DNA of 50,389 nt from Lachnospiraceae bacterium (GTDB lineage: Bacteria; Bacillota; Clostridia; Lachnospirales; Lachnospiraceae): assembly GCA_017618075.1 (NCBI GenBank), contig JAFZUY010000051.1:1-50389 (forward strand), given 5' to 3'. Every line of letters begins with the position of its first letter. Position 1 is the first letter of the stretch. Both the position numbers and the translations under genes were made by a program. This document shows, piece by piece, positions 1-7,777 of this stretch. The notes under the pieces were generated by a model. The model was not told the DNA's origin and ran no database searches. It worked only from the letters and a program-made list of their open reading frames with translations.

Positions 1-320
1 GCAAGTGTTTTTTTCTGAACCAGTCTTTTCTTTTGCTCTGTCAATTCTCCTTCTGATAATTCTGAATAGTATTCATTACAATCTTCGTCCTCATCATAGT
101 CCACTGTTTGCTCTGTTAAGTATTCATATTTTCCCATCAAGTATTTTGTTACTACAATATCCAAAGCACGATCCCCAACAAACTCAAGCACTTCATTATC
201 TGCTCCGCCATTTTCCATCGCATATGTTTTTCGGATAAATGCTTGCTGAAGAATATCTTCGTTTTTAAAGGAATAACCTAATTGCGATTGAATTTCGTCT
301 AGCCATTCTCTTTTTGACAT
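1..320 (-). CDS. RNase III-like protein, N-terminal part (runs off the window)
   Basis: The reading frame begins with ATG at 318-320 behind an AGGAGG site (328-333) and stays open to the left edge of the window, so only about 106 residues are seen. The N-terminal part looks like a ribonuclease III domain: an opening helix (REWLDEIQSQLGYSF) is followed near residues 43-57 by NEVLEFVGDRALDIV, which matches the family signature NExLEFLGDaxL that carries the metal-binding Glu/Asp residues for double-stranded RNA cleavage. It is followed by an acidic stretch (DYDEDEDCNEYY) that the housekeeping rnc product does not normally have, and the gene lies in an AT-rich accessory region. I infer an accessory RNase III-like protein rather than the housekeeping enzyme; the missing C-terminus prevents a decision. 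Confidence 0.7.
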   Translation of the reverse strand, partial: MSKREWLDEIQSQLGYSFKNEDILQQAFIRKTYAMENGGADNEVLEFVGDRALDIVVTKYLMGKYEYLTEQTVDYDEDEDCNEYYSELSEGELTEQKKRLVQKKTL

Positions 321-536
321 AAAAAAACCTCCTTATAATTTAATAAATTACCGGAGGGCATAATAATAGTCTGATCAATCAATATTTCCATACGAAAATA
401 AAGCTGTCAGACATGATAAATTAATTTCTATTCTTTGTTTTTCTATGTTTACCTGTTCCCACTTGCATAAAAACGGATAAACAAAAAATCACAATGATAC
501 AAAATTAAAGTATTACGCCTTTCAGTAAATTCATTC

Positions 537-580
537 TATCATTAAGGAAAAGATATTACAATATTTTTTCCTTAATGATA
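537..580 (-). terminator. Long hairpin after the Septu-like operon
   Basis: Perfect 15-bp inverted repeat: TATCATTAAGGAAAA at 537-551 and its reverse complement at 566-580. The 14-nt loop itself contains a further ATATT/AATAT pairing. It starts six bases after the stop codon of the HNH gene and so probably ends the leftward transcript. The poly-U tract expected of a classical intrinsic terminator is weak, so a role in mRNA stability is also possible. Confidence 0.6.
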
Positions 581-585
581 CAATT

Positions 586-1413
586 CTACGAATTAAGCCA
601 ATTGCAATAATTTGTAGCTTTCCTTAACAATTCCCGATATAAGGCTGAGCGCCATGAGTTTTTATCAACCTTTTCAAATTCAATTTTAAGTTCTACTAAA
701 CTTTTTATAACATCCTCTGAACCATTTTCGAGCAAGAGTTTTCTATTATAACCCCTAGAATTTTCTATCGCTTCTTCTGCTCTAGCACAAAAAGTTGCAT
801 TTAAATCATAAACCTTTAAATGTTTTTCGTACTTATGCCACATACTTTCATCCTTTGCTCTTTCAAATCCATTTATAAAAGATATTTCATATGTTCTGTC
901 TGCAAAAAAACTAATATCACACTCTAGCCAAGTATCTTCCATAATATCAAAGTAAGGATTGAACGGTATGGAATAATAATCCGTATTAAATTCGTCCTTT
1001 TTATCGAAATTACAATCCCTACATACCGGAATTAAGTTCGCAGGAGTTACGCAAAGAAGCGGATATTTACTTTTGGGCAAAAAATGATCAAGATTTTTCA
1101 GTTTACCACTTCCGCATATCGGACACCTGCCTTCTGCATTTGCCATAATAGCTTCGTAATATTTTTTTCCAATCGAACCATTTTTTGCAAATTTTTCAGA
1201 ATATACTTTTATAATCTTTTCATTATCCCCTTCTTTTATTGGGAATACTGGTAAATACGCTATATCCCTTGGAACGCACTCCTTATATCTTTCTGCGCTC
1301 AAGGTAACTTTATCAATATAGTTTAATGCGGTTTTATCTCTAAAATCACTTGCACACTCAAGGTATATTGTTTTTTCATCAACATTTTGCAAAGGGATTT
1401 TTAAATTTTTCAT
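586..1413 (-). CDS. ptuB: HNH endonuclease, PtuB-like (Septu defence)
   Basis: 275 residues. A zinc-supported HNH nuclease core lies in the middle: C97-x2-C100, the catalytic D109-H110 followed by FLPKS, N126 in the segment PANLIPVC, and C131-x2-C134-N. The pattern DHFLPKSxxPxL...NLxPxCxxCN is typical of the PtuB nuclease of Septu systems and of the Ec78-type retron effector. The C-terminal 130 residues have no motif I recognise. The start codon overlaps the last base of the ATPase stop codon (TAATG), so the two proteins are translationally coupled. Known role of the family: nucleolytic attack on nucleic acid, triggered and held in check by the partner ATPase, during phage infection. Inference here rests on the pairing and on the HNH motif; no biochemical specificity can be read from the sequence. 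Confidence 0.8.
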   Translation of the reverse strand: MKNLKIPLQNVDEKTIYLECASDFRDKTALNYIDKVTLSAERYKECVPRDIAYLPVFPIKEGDNEKIIKVYSEKFAKNGSIGKKYYEAIMANAEGRCPICGSGKLKNLDHFLPKSKYPLLCVTPANLIPVCRDCNFDKKDEFNTDYYSIPFNPYFDIMEDTWLECDISFFADRTYEISFINGFERAKDESMWHKYEKHLKVYDLNATFCARAEEAIENSRGYNRKLLLENGSEDVIKSLVELKIEFEKVDKNSWRSALYRELLRKATNYCNWLNS

Positions 1414-2924
1414 TACTGTTCTTTCTGTTTAAGCATAATTCTTACAATGCTTTTTGCTTCATCGCCTAACTGATAATTAAATTTGGCCAAAACATCCTCA
1501 TAATCACTATATTTGTTAACCACATTTTGAATCAGCGTGTTAAAACCAGTTCTTTGTACTTCATATCCAAAGATTTCATTTGTCAAAACACCAATGTTGG
1601 TTCCGAATGTCTCAATTTCAGGTCTTCTAACATTTATCGTTTTTTCAACTCTATTAAGAATCCAAACGCAAGACCTAGGAATTTCCTGTAAAACTATTGG
1701 TGAATGAGTAGAAATAATAGCAACTCCATTTCTTTTTATCAACATTTTCGATATACCTCGAATTAGCGATGACAAAAGTGGAGGATGTAAATGATTCTCC
1801 GGTTCATCAATAAACACCACAGATTTCTCAACAAGTTCATCTATACACCTAGTGATAATGGATAAAACTACCTTATGCCCTGCACTTAGCTGTTCAAATG
1901 TTTTCTCTGCAGAATAAAAATTTTCAGGTGTCAAATCATCCACATTTAAATCGTAATCGTAGTTTGCCGATAAAAAATTACACTCTGTCTCGAGCATCGA
2001 TAATACTTCTTTCAAATCATCTTTTTTTGTTACATCCCCAAGACAATTTTTAAGGCTCTTCAGATAATTATTTTTCGTATCATCAAGAAGACTCATTTCC
2101 CCATAACCATCTTCATAACCATCATTATCGTATACTTTCCTTATTCCTATATATTTGATATTATTTCCACAGTGCTCTATCTCGGAATAATCATCAAACG
2201 GACTAAACGATATACATATTATGTTTTCAAAGATACCTTCACCTTCTTCACACATTTCGGAGTAACTAAACTTTCCTTTGGAACTATCCCCTTCACAAAT
2301 GGATTTTATCATATGCTTAATTAATGTAGTTTTACCTGTTCCATTACTACCGATTAAAGCATGTACGTTTGTGGGCGGTAAGGAGTCGGGCTCGACAGAA
2401 AAATCCAAAAAACTATCACTTACAAATGGATTATCATTTTTAATAACATAAGAAAAATTATATGGCGTAAGAACAGCTTCACCTCGAGCTATTCTTCTAA
2501 ACTGTTTCATGTATAAAGTTTGTGACACGGATCTGAAAAGTGAATCCCTTAGTACACTTTCATCTTTATGTTTTTCATAAATATTTGGATCATATGCAAC
2601 ATCTCTTAATGCCCTCAGAACACTAAAATGGTATTCTTTTTCATATTCCATCACGCGCTTATAAGCCTCAGCAGTTTGCCATAACGAGTAATAATCATCC
2701 GATAGCTCATCAAACTCGCCTTTCAAACAATCATGTATAGAAAAAGAAGGCATTCCTGTTTTTGCTATTTTTACTGTGCCTAGTTCATGTTCAATACTGT
2801 CTTTATCACAATAACTTGCATTGAATGTAGTTTTAAACCCATAATCGTCCCAACTATTTCTTCTAAACAGTATTATATCTTTTCCATATCCAGTTCCAAG
2901 CCCCGATACAATTCTAAATTTCAT
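1413..2924 (-). CDS. ptuA: ABC/SMC-type ATPase, PtuA-like (Septu defence)
   Basis: 503 residues with all motifs of an ABC-class ATPase: Walker A GSNGTGKT at residues 192-199, ABC signature FEQLSAGHKVV at 343-353, Walker B SVVFIDEPENHLHP at 368-381 and the switch histidine in ISTHSP at 405-410. The first 180 residues form a family-specific N-terminal region without a recognised domain. The ATG at 2922-2924 is preceded by AAAGGTG. In Septu systems PtuA is the sensor/regulator that binds the HNH protein PtuB; the immediate downstream gene is exactly such an HNH protein and overlaps it by one base. Other two-gene AAA-HNH systems (retron-associated, or other OLD-like pairs) cannot be fully excluded, but I see no reverse transcriptase or msr/msd-like gene nearby. 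Confidence 0.8.
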   Translation of the reverse strand: MKFRIVSGLGTGYGKDIILFRRNSWDDYGFKTTFNASYCDKDSIEHELGTVKIAKTGMPSFSIHDCLKGEFDELSDDYYSLWQTAEAYKRVMEYEKEYHFSVLRALRDVAYDPNIYEKHKDESVLRDSLFRSVSQTLYMKQFRRIARGEAVLTPYNFSYVIKNDNPFVSDSFLDFSVEPDSLPPTNVHALIGSNGTGKTTLIKHMIKSICEGDSSKGKFSYSEMCEEGEGIFENIICISFSPFDDYSEIEHCGNNIKYIGIRKVYDNDGYEDGYGEMSLLDDTKNNYLKSLKNCLGDVTKKDDLKEVLSMLETECNFLSANYDYDLNVDDLTPENFYSAEKTFEQLSAGHKVVLSIITRCIDELVEKSVVFIDEPENHLHPPLLSSLIRGISKMLIKRNGVAIISTHSPIVLQEIPRSCVWILNRVEKTINVRRPEIETFGTNIGVLTNEIFGYEVQRTGFNTLIQNVVNKYSDYEDVLAKFNYQLGDEAKSIVRIMLKQKEQ

Positions 2925-2945
2925 TAGTTTTCACCTTTAAGTATA

Positions 2946-3044
2946 TTAATTTGCTATACATCGATTCAAAAATATATTTGTTCTTCCACAAAATCTTTGC
3001 ACTGCATTTGGTTTACCCATAATTTGAATTTTGTTCTTTGCCAT
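2946..3044 (-). CDS. Possible 32-residue peptide upstream of ptuA
   Basis: Short frame starting MAKNKIQIMGKPNAVQRF, with a GGAG site at 3051-3054 six bases before its ATG (3042-3044). It begins 18 bases after the stop codon of the upstream 108-residue gene and ends 21 bases before the ATG of the ATPase gene. Spacing and ribosome site suggest it may be translated as part of the operon. It is basic and holds two cysteines. It could equally be the start of a gene truncated when the defence pair was acquired. No homologue is recognised. Confidence 0.25.
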   Translation of the reverse strand: MAKNKIQIMGKPNAVQRFCGRTNIFLNRCIAN

Positions 3045-3061
3045 ATTTTTCTCCGTATTAT

Positions 3062-3388
3062 TCACCTAATAAGAAATAATTGTTCTTTTAAATAAGGAAT
3101 CCCAACAGTTAACCACCATTCCCCGGTTATCCTTCCTGAACTCATTCCTCCATAATCGAATTCTTCAACAAAAACATCGCTGTCAGCAGTTAATTCTGTC
3201 CCCGTAAGTTTTAAATGAACAGCCTTTATCCATTTTTCAAGTTCATCAGCATCAATGGTATAATCTATTTCCGATGCTAGTTTTTCTAGATAATCCCAAA
3301 AAAACGGATTACCTCGAGATCCCCATCCTTTGTTAGGCTTATTCTCAAATAAGATTGAATAATTCATAGTATCAATACGTTCTTTCAC
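3062..3388 (-). CDS. Uncharacterised small protein with GGMSSG motif
   Basis: Up to 108 residues from a GTG at 3386-3388, or 101 residues from an ATG at 3365-3367; neither start has a convincing Shine-Dalgarno site. The protein has the features GNPFFWDYLEKL near the N-terminus and FDYGGMSSGRITGEWW near the C-terminus, ending IPYLKEQ. I recall similar GGMSSG-containing small proteins as unannotated conserved hypotheticals, but know no function. No signal peptide, membrane segment or DNA-binding motif is visible. It lies directly upstream of the Septu-like pair in the same orientation, separated by 18 bases from a possible short peptide, so it may be part of the same accessory operon. Confidence 0.6.
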   Translation of the reverse strand: MKERIDTMNYSILFENKPNKGWGSRGNPFFWDYLEKLASEIDYTIDADELEKWIKAVHLKLTGTELTADSDVFVEEFDYGGMSSGRITGEWWLTVGIPYLKEQLFLIR

Positions 3389-3475
3389 TTCTAATCAAAA
3401 TATTCTTCATTCAGGCATCTATTTAATGCAATTTTACCACATATATCATTTGCCAGAAAAGAAAATAGTCTCAAT

Positions 3476-3760
3476 TTATATATCTCTGAATTTTTCAAGG
3501 AGAGATCCTGTCACCTCTTGAAACAAAACAAGCAAAAGCATACTACCTATAATGCCTCCACCAGTCAGGACGAATATAAACAATTCCTGCCATCTTTGAC
3601 TTATCACACAATAGACAATACTTGCCGCAGTCAAAATCAATGACAACCCTACTATGCTTGCCGTAAATCTCATAAAAAGTTCTATAAGCCACTTTATCAC
3701 AACAAGCAGTAAAACTATCGGCATTAATATAATCTTCGCAAATATCCTCAATATAGCCAT
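3476..3760 (-). CDS. Small membrane protein of a mobile element (CD1845-like)
   Basis: The frame is open from 3778, but GGAGG stands nine bases before the ATG at 3758-3760, which also follows the parB-like stop codon (TAG-G-ATG); I therefore choose 3760 and 94 residues. Two hydrophobic segments, about residues 8-30 and 38-58 of this product, and a third near 66-82 make it an integral membrane protein. Small proteins of this size and hydropathy (for example CD1845-type) are common in Clostridia conjugative elements next to ParB-like and DUF6462 genes. The name is by context and general shape; the function is unknown. Confidence 0.55.
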   Translation of the reverse strand: MAILRIFAKIILMPIVLLLVVIKWLIELFMRFTASIVGLSLILTAASIVYCVISQRWQELFIFVLTGGGIIGSMLLLVLFQEVTGSLLEKFRDI

Positions 3761-3761
3761 C

Positions 3762-4622
3762 CTAATCATCCTCCACATTTTCCTTATGCCATTCTTCCAA
3801 CAACTTGAAAATCACGTTCTCCATTTGACTCTTAGTGTAGAACGGTGGGAAGTATTTTCTAAGTGTCGGCTTGGTTAATTCAATTCTTTGAAATCTGTTA
3901 CTTAAATCCTTGGGAGCATTCTCGTTAAGTATTCTTATCATCTCCATCCTTGTAATCTTATCGTTAACTTTCAGGTAATTACGGATGGCAAATATCTGAT
4001 AGGATAAAACTGCGCCGTTTTCATTCATATATCCAGAGATCCATTTCTGCTGTTCTTTACTTAAAAAAGAAATCTCGACAGCAGTAGCCAAAGCTACGAC
4101 GTTAGTATCTACAAGGTCTAAAATCTCCGAGATTACATATTTCAGTCGAAAATAACGATGTAAATCGCCTCGGCTTTTTCCGACGATGTCCGCCAAAGCA
4201 TAATCGAGTGCCTGCCTCTTGCCCTTCTTCATCGGTCTCTTCCCGGTTCGTTCTACCTGTTCATGCAATGCATCATAACCCATTGAATATAGAATTGCCT
4301 GCTGACTAATAGATAAATCTTTGGATATATTGGCTTTAACAAAAGCTATAACTGCTTCATCATCATGCATACGGCTAACTATCGCAGGAACTGAATCAAA
4401 TAATCCTATTCGCCTGATTGCATAGAATCTTCGATGCCCGTCTATTATCTCGTATCTGTCTTTTTCGAGCATTCGAACCTTCAAAGGAGTTTGAATGCCT
4501 TTTGTAAGGATACTTTCCTCAAGCAGGTACATTTCTTCATCATCGGTCAATCGGAAAGGATACCCCGCGAACGGGGTAACCTCCGATATCTTCAATTCCA
4601 CAATCTTGATACCGTCTTTCAT
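3762..4622 (-). CDS. ParB/RepB/Spo0J-like DNA-binding protein
   Basis: 286 residues from the ATG at 4620-4622, which has AAGGAG seven bases upstream; the longer frame to 4652 would start inside the preceding gene and lacks a ribosome site. The N-terminal half shows a ParB/sulfiredoxin fold: an opening ISEVTPF, then LEESILTKGIQTPLKV, then DGHRRFYAIRRIG, the GHRR box of the ParB nuclease/CTPase domain. A helix-turn-helix region follows (DYALADIVGKSRGDLHRYFRL). Such proteins occur on Tn1549-like and related integrative elements, where they serve element maintenance or gene control. It sits third in a leftward operon after two DUF6462 genes and precedes a small membrane protein, which supports a mobile-element origin. 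Confidence 0.8.
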   Translation of the reverse strand: MKDGIKIVELKISEVTPFAGYPFRLTDDEEMYLLEESILTKGIQTPLKVRMLEKDRYEIIDGHRRFYAIRRIGLFDSVPAIVSRMHDDEAVIAFVKANISKDLSISQQAILYSMGYDALHEQVERTGKRPMKKGKRQALDYALADIVGKSRGDLHRYFRLKYVISEILDLVDTNVVALATAVEISFLSKEQQKWISGYMNENGAVLSYQIFAIRNYLKVNDKITRMEMIRILNENAPKDLSNRFQRIELTKPTLRKYFPPFYTKSQMENVIFKLLEEWHKENVEDD

Positions 4623-4632
4623 TACTTTCTCC

Positions 4633-4890
4633 TTATTCCGGATTATCAGCACACATAAGTTCTATGTACTCGTCAACCCTTTCAGTATTTACAAGAACAA
4701 TTCCCTTTACACGGTATGTAGCCTTTGCTGCTTTGGCTAAATCCATAAAGGAATGAATCCCCATTGAATACATAACAGCTCCTTCGCTGTACCTTACCCA
4801 TTTCTTTCTCATACCGTTTGCTAAAAACTGTTTAACTTCATCAACCTGATTTTGTTTTTCCGGATCCTGCGGAACACCTCTTTTATACAT
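4633..4890 (-). CDS. DUF6462 family protein (copy 2)
   Basis: 85 residues from the ATG at 4888-4890, preceded by GGAGGTG; the frame upstream to 4950 lies inside the previous gene. The core WVRYSEGAVMYSMGIHSF...LAKAAKATYRVKGIVLVNTERVDEYIEL matches the DUF6462 pattern of a short winged-helix/excisionase-like protein: a YS(M)G segment, a small helical block ending in KA, and a final LVNT...YIE strand-helix. Genes of this family are frequent on Clostridia integrative elements. It overlaps the first copy by eight bases and precedes the parB-like gene by ten. A DNA-binding or excision role is inferred only from size and fold resemblance. Confidence 0.65.
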   Translation of the reverse strand: MYKRGVPQDPEKQNQVDEVKQFLANGMRKKWVRYSEGAVMYSMGIHSFMDLAKAAKATYRVKGIVLVNTERVDEYIELMCADNPE

Positions 4891-5167
4891 TTTTTTCACC
4901 TCCGTCTTTACAATTCTTTTCAAGATATTCTTCCAGAATATCCAAATCAATCAACACATTTTTCCTAATCTTGATATTCGCCCCAGCCATCCTTACAAGT
5001 TTTCTGAATGTGTAATAATTCAAAGAATACTGACTCGCTCCCAACTCATAAGTGGTATATCTTTTCCTTGGTCCTTTAACATACTTATCAAGATCAGGAC
5101 CTTTTCTTAAAGATGCTATCTTAGCTTTTCTTTTTTCTTCATCTGACTCTTCTTTTGATTTAGCCAT
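4883..5167 (-). CDS. DUF6462 family protein (copy 1)
   Basis: 94 residues from the ATG at 5165-5167, which has AAGGAG six bases upstream; the longer frame to 5182 begins upstream of that site and is unlikely. The N-terminus is highly charged (KEESDEEKRKAKIASLRKG), then follows the same pattern as the next gene: YTTYELGASQYSLNYYTFRKLVRMAGANIKIRKNVLIDLDILEEYLE. It is therefore a diverged tandem paralogue, first gene of the operon that continues into copy 2, the parB-like gene and the small membrane protein. Function unknown; likely a small DNA-binding protein of the mobile element. Confidence 0.65.
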   Translation of the reverse strand: MAKSKEESDEEKRKAKIASLRKGPDLDKYVKGPRKRYTTYELGASQYSLNYYTFRKLVRMAGANIKIRKNVLIDLDILEEYLEKNCKDGGEKNV

Positions 5168-5583
5168 GTGAACTCCTTTCAAAATTCAAAACCAATGTTA
5201 CTTTCACAATCTCAAATAAAAAAACACCTACTCTAGATAATCTAAAGTAAGTGCCTGTTTCATGCCGTTTGAAGAATTGTTTCTTCCCGAACTTAAACTT
5301 CACCTGTATTTTGCTGGCAGCAAAACGTGGTCTACAACAAATTCCGTCGCGTTCCACAAGCAATTTTCTTGCTTTTACATGAGTCTTCATCAGCCTTCGA
5401 CAAACTTCTCAGAAAATGCTCAAAAACGTGTCATTTGAAACATCTTCCTGATTTAGTCCATCCTTGTCCATCGTGTGTCGAATCAGTCCGTCCTGAAATT
5501 TTGACCCTTCGATTTTAACATCCTTGTCCAAATCTTTCCGAATCGTGTCGGAATACGTCAAATCGTGTCGAATCAGTCCGTCC
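5168..5583. other. 416-bp gap between the island operon and lysS
   Basis: No convincing gene. It holds a leftward terminator (5225-5253), a 17-bp palindrome TTTTGCTG-G-CAGCAAAA at 5309-5325, and the direct-repeat cluster listed separately up to the lysS stop codon. A leftward frame over 5160-5390 is open but has no ribosome site and an unusual composition, so I do not call it. The gap is the likely boundary between mobile and core DNA. Confidence 0.6.
5225..5253 (-). terminator. Intrinsic terminator upstream of the island operon
   Basis: Read leftward, a 13-bp stem (5241-5253 with 5225-5237, two G-U pairs, loop of three) is followed at once by seven U residues (5218-5224). It would stop transcripts that come from greA-lysS before they enter the DUF6462 operon, or act as a leader attenuator of that operon. 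Confidence 0.7.
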
Positions 5584-5584
5584 T
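5459..5584. repeat. Direct-repeat cluster at the lysS 3' end
   Basis: A 12-bp repeat CATCCTTGTCCA occurs at 5459-5470 and 5519-5530, exactly 60 bp apart. A 20-bp repeat GTGTCGAATCAGTCCGTCCT occurs at 5475-5494 and 5565-5584; the second copy ends in the lysS stop codon. A third partial motif (AATCGTGTCGGAAT) lies at 5541-5554, where TTCCGA and TCGGAA flank it as a small inverted repeat. The cluster sits where island-like DNA meets core DNA and may be an attachment or recombinase site, or relics of repeated insertion. Confidence 0.6.
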
Positions 5585-7206
5585 TATAACTGTTTTAACG
5601 TCGGGAAGAGCAAAACGTCGCGGATTGCGGGGCTGTTGGTAAGAAGCATTGTAAGTCTGTCGATACCGTAGCCGATGCCGCCTGTAGGTGCCATACCTAC
5701 TTCAAGTGCGTTTAAGAAGTCCTCATCTGTGTGCTCGGCTTCTTCGTCACCTGCTGCCGCATTTGCATCCTGAAGTGCGAAACGCTCTCTCTGGTCGATG
5801 GGATCGTTAAGCTCTGAATAAGCGTTACACATTTCCCAACCGTTGATAAAGAGCTCGAAACGCTCTACCTTTGAAGGATCTGAAGGTTTCTTCTTGGTAA
5901 GAGGTGAAATCTCGATGGGATGGTCCATGATGAATGTGGGCTGTACCATCTTGTCTTCACAGTACTCCTCGAAGAAGAGGTTTAATATATGTCCCTTGGT
6001 GTGGAAGTCTTCGAATTCGATATGATGCTCTTTAGCAAGCTTCTTTGCTGCTTCCGTATCGGGAACCTGTGCGGGATCGTCGAAATCGATACCTGCGTAC
6101 TTTTTAACAGCTTCAGTCATGGTAAGTCTTTCGAAAGGCTTGCCAAAATCAAGTTCGATATCACCGTACTTGAATGTGGTTGTACCGAGTACTTCTTTAG
6201 CTACATGACGGAACATGTTCTCTGTTAAATCCATCATTCCGTGATAATCTGTGTAAGCCTGGTAAAGTTCCATCAAAGTGAACTCGGGATTGTGTCTTGT
6301 ATCAAGACCTTCGTTACGGAATACTCGGCCGATTTCATAAACTCTTTCAAGTCCGCCTACGATAAGTCTCTTTAAGTAAAGCTCAAGTGATATACGAAGC
6401 TTAAGGTCCTCATCAAGTGCATTGAAGTGAGTCTCGAAAGGTCTTGCAGCTGCACCGCCGGGGTTTGCAACAAGCATGGGTGTCTCTACTTCCATGAATC
6501 CCTGGTCGTCTAAGTAACGACGAATGGATGAAATGATTTTGGATCTCTTGATAAATGTATCTTTTGCTTCCTCATTCATGATGAGGTCTACATATCTCTG
6601 ACGATATCTGATATCTGTATTAGTTAAACCATGGTATTTTTCGGGCAGAATCTGAAGTGACTTGGTAAGGAGTGTAACCTTTTCAGCATGGATGGAAATC
6701 TCACCCATCATTGTACGGAATACATATCCTTCGACACCGATGATATCACCTACGTCATACTTCTTAAAATCAGCATAAGACTCTTCACCGATAGCATCTC
6801 TTGCAACATAAACCTGGATATTTCCGGGCTTATCCTGTACATTGCAGAATGATGCCTTGCCCATTACACGCTTTGACATCATACGACCTGCGATGCTTAC
6901 GTGGATGGGGTTAGCGTCCATAATGGCGCGTTTTTCGTTGTAATCATTCTTCTTTGCTTCTTTGGCTGCTTCTTCATCGAGGCCTTCTACATTAAGTTCA
7001 GGTCTTCCTGCCAAAAGTTTTTCTTCGAGTGCTGTGTACTCTGCCTTAGCATCTGTTGAATGATGAGTCTGATTGTATTTTGTAATCACAAAAGGATCTT
7101 TGCCTGCATCCTGAAGTGCCGCAAGTTTCTCACGACGAACCTTGAGTAACTGGTTTATATCCTGTGATGCCTGATTTTCATTTACATTAGTATTGTTATC
7201 TGCCAC
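5584..7206 (-). CDS. lysS: Lysyl-tRNA synthetase, class II
   Basis: 540 residues; charges tRNA-Lys with lysine in the cytoplasm. The N-terminal OB-fold anticodon-binding region spans about residues 100-205 (VSIAGRMMSKRVMGKASF onward). The class II catalytic domain shows motif 1 at RYLDDQGFMEVETPML, motif 2 at YEIGRVFRNEGLDTRHNPEF, and motif 3 at GIGYGIDRLTML close to the C-terminus. Length is slightly above the usual 490-500 because of a roughly 35-residue insertion after the first helix (residues 50-90). It follows greA by 20 bases and shares its promoter, the same order as in many Firmicutes. The 3' end touches a repeat cluster. Confidence 0.98.
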   Translation of the reverse strand: MADNNTNVNENQASQDINQLLKVRREKLAALQDAGKDPFVITKYNQTHHSTDAKAEYTALEEKLLAGRPELNVEGLDEEAAKEAKKNDYNEKRAIMDANPIHVSIAGRMMSKRVMGKASFCNVQDKPGNIQVYVARDAIGEESYADFKKYDVGDIIGVEGYVFRTMMGEISIHAEKVTLLTKSLQILPEKYHGLTNTDIRYRQRYVDLIMNEEAKDTFIKRSKIISSIRRYLDDQGFMEVETPMLVANPGGAAARPFETHFNALDEDLKLRISLELYLKRLIVGGLERVYEIGRVFRNEGLDTRHNPEFTLMELYQAYTDYHGMMDLTENMFRHVAKEVLGTTTFKYGDIELDFGKPFERLTMTEAVKKYAGIDFDDPAQVPDTEAAKKLAKEHHIEFEDFHTKGHILNLFFEEYCEDKMVQPTFIMDHPIEISPLTKKKPSDPSKVERFELFINGWEMCNAYSELNDPIDQRERFALQDANAAAGDEEAEHTDEDFLNALEVGMAPTGGIGYGIDRLTMLLTNSPAIRDVLLFPTLKQL

Positions 7207-7226
7207 TTTAAATTTATCTCCTAAAA

Positions 7227-7724
7227 TTACTTCTTTGAACTCTTTTCTTTTACGATCTCAAGAACCTTGTATTTGAGTTCTCCGCAAGGTGCTTCAACTG
7301 TAATAGTATCGTTCTTCTTGGCACCGATTAATGCTCTGCCTAAAGGTGATTCGTCTGAAATACTTCCTTCGAGGCACTTAGCTTCTGATGCACCAACGAT
7401 TCTGTATGTGAGCTCTTCTTTTAATTCCTTGTCAAGAATCTTAACTGTGGAACCGAACTTAACTCTCTTGTCGTCTGTTCCGTCGCTGTCAACAACTTCT
7501 ACGTTCTTTAAGAGTTTTTCGAGTTCTTCGATTCTTGCTTCAACGTTTCTCTGCTCATCCTTTGCAGCATCGTATTCTGCGTTTTCCGATAAGTCGCCCT
7601 GTGCTCTGGCTTCTTTTAATTTCTGAGCAATTTCTTCACGCTTTGTGACTTTTAAATAATGTAATTCTTCTTCGTATTGTTCAAGACCTTCACGGGTCAA
7701 GAGATTCTTTTTTTCTTCTGCCAT
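7227..7724 (-). CDS. greA: Transcription elongation factor GreA
   Basis: 165 residues, the usual size. The N-terminal coiled coil that enters the RNA polymerase secondary channel contains the acidic tip region ARAQGDLSENAEYDAAKDEQ, and the C-terminal FKBP-like domain contains SPLGRALIGAKKNDTITVEAP. GreA rescues backtracked polymerase by stimulating transcript cleavage. The ATG follows an AAAGGAG site. First gene of a two-gene operon with lysS, driven by the promoter at 7778-7807. The basic tail KSSKK is short and ordinary. Confidence 0.97.
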   Translation of the reverse strand: MAEEKKNLLTREGLEQYEEELHYLKVTKREEIAQKLKEARAQGDLSENAEYDAAKDEQRNVEARIEELEKLLKNVEVVDSDGTDDKRVKFGSTVKILDKELKEELTYRIVGASEAKCLEGSISDESPLGRALIGAKKNDTITVEAPCGELKYKVLEIVKEKSSKK

Positions 7725-7777
7725 GGTTAATCTCCTTTTAAACTAAATATGCAATGGTCAAACTACTGCAAATTCAT

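Noticed and set aside
586-2924. Retron (Ec78 type) using PtuAB as effector
   Set aside because: No reverse transcriptase gene is found within the adjoining window on either side.
5160-5390. Leftward open frame of 76 codons between the DUF6462 genes and lysS
   Set aside because: No ribosome site at its start, it runs through the terminator stem at 5225-5253, and the composition is not protein-like.
5459-5584. Possible CRISPR array
   Set aside because: Only two copies of each repeat, with unequal spacing, and no cas genes.
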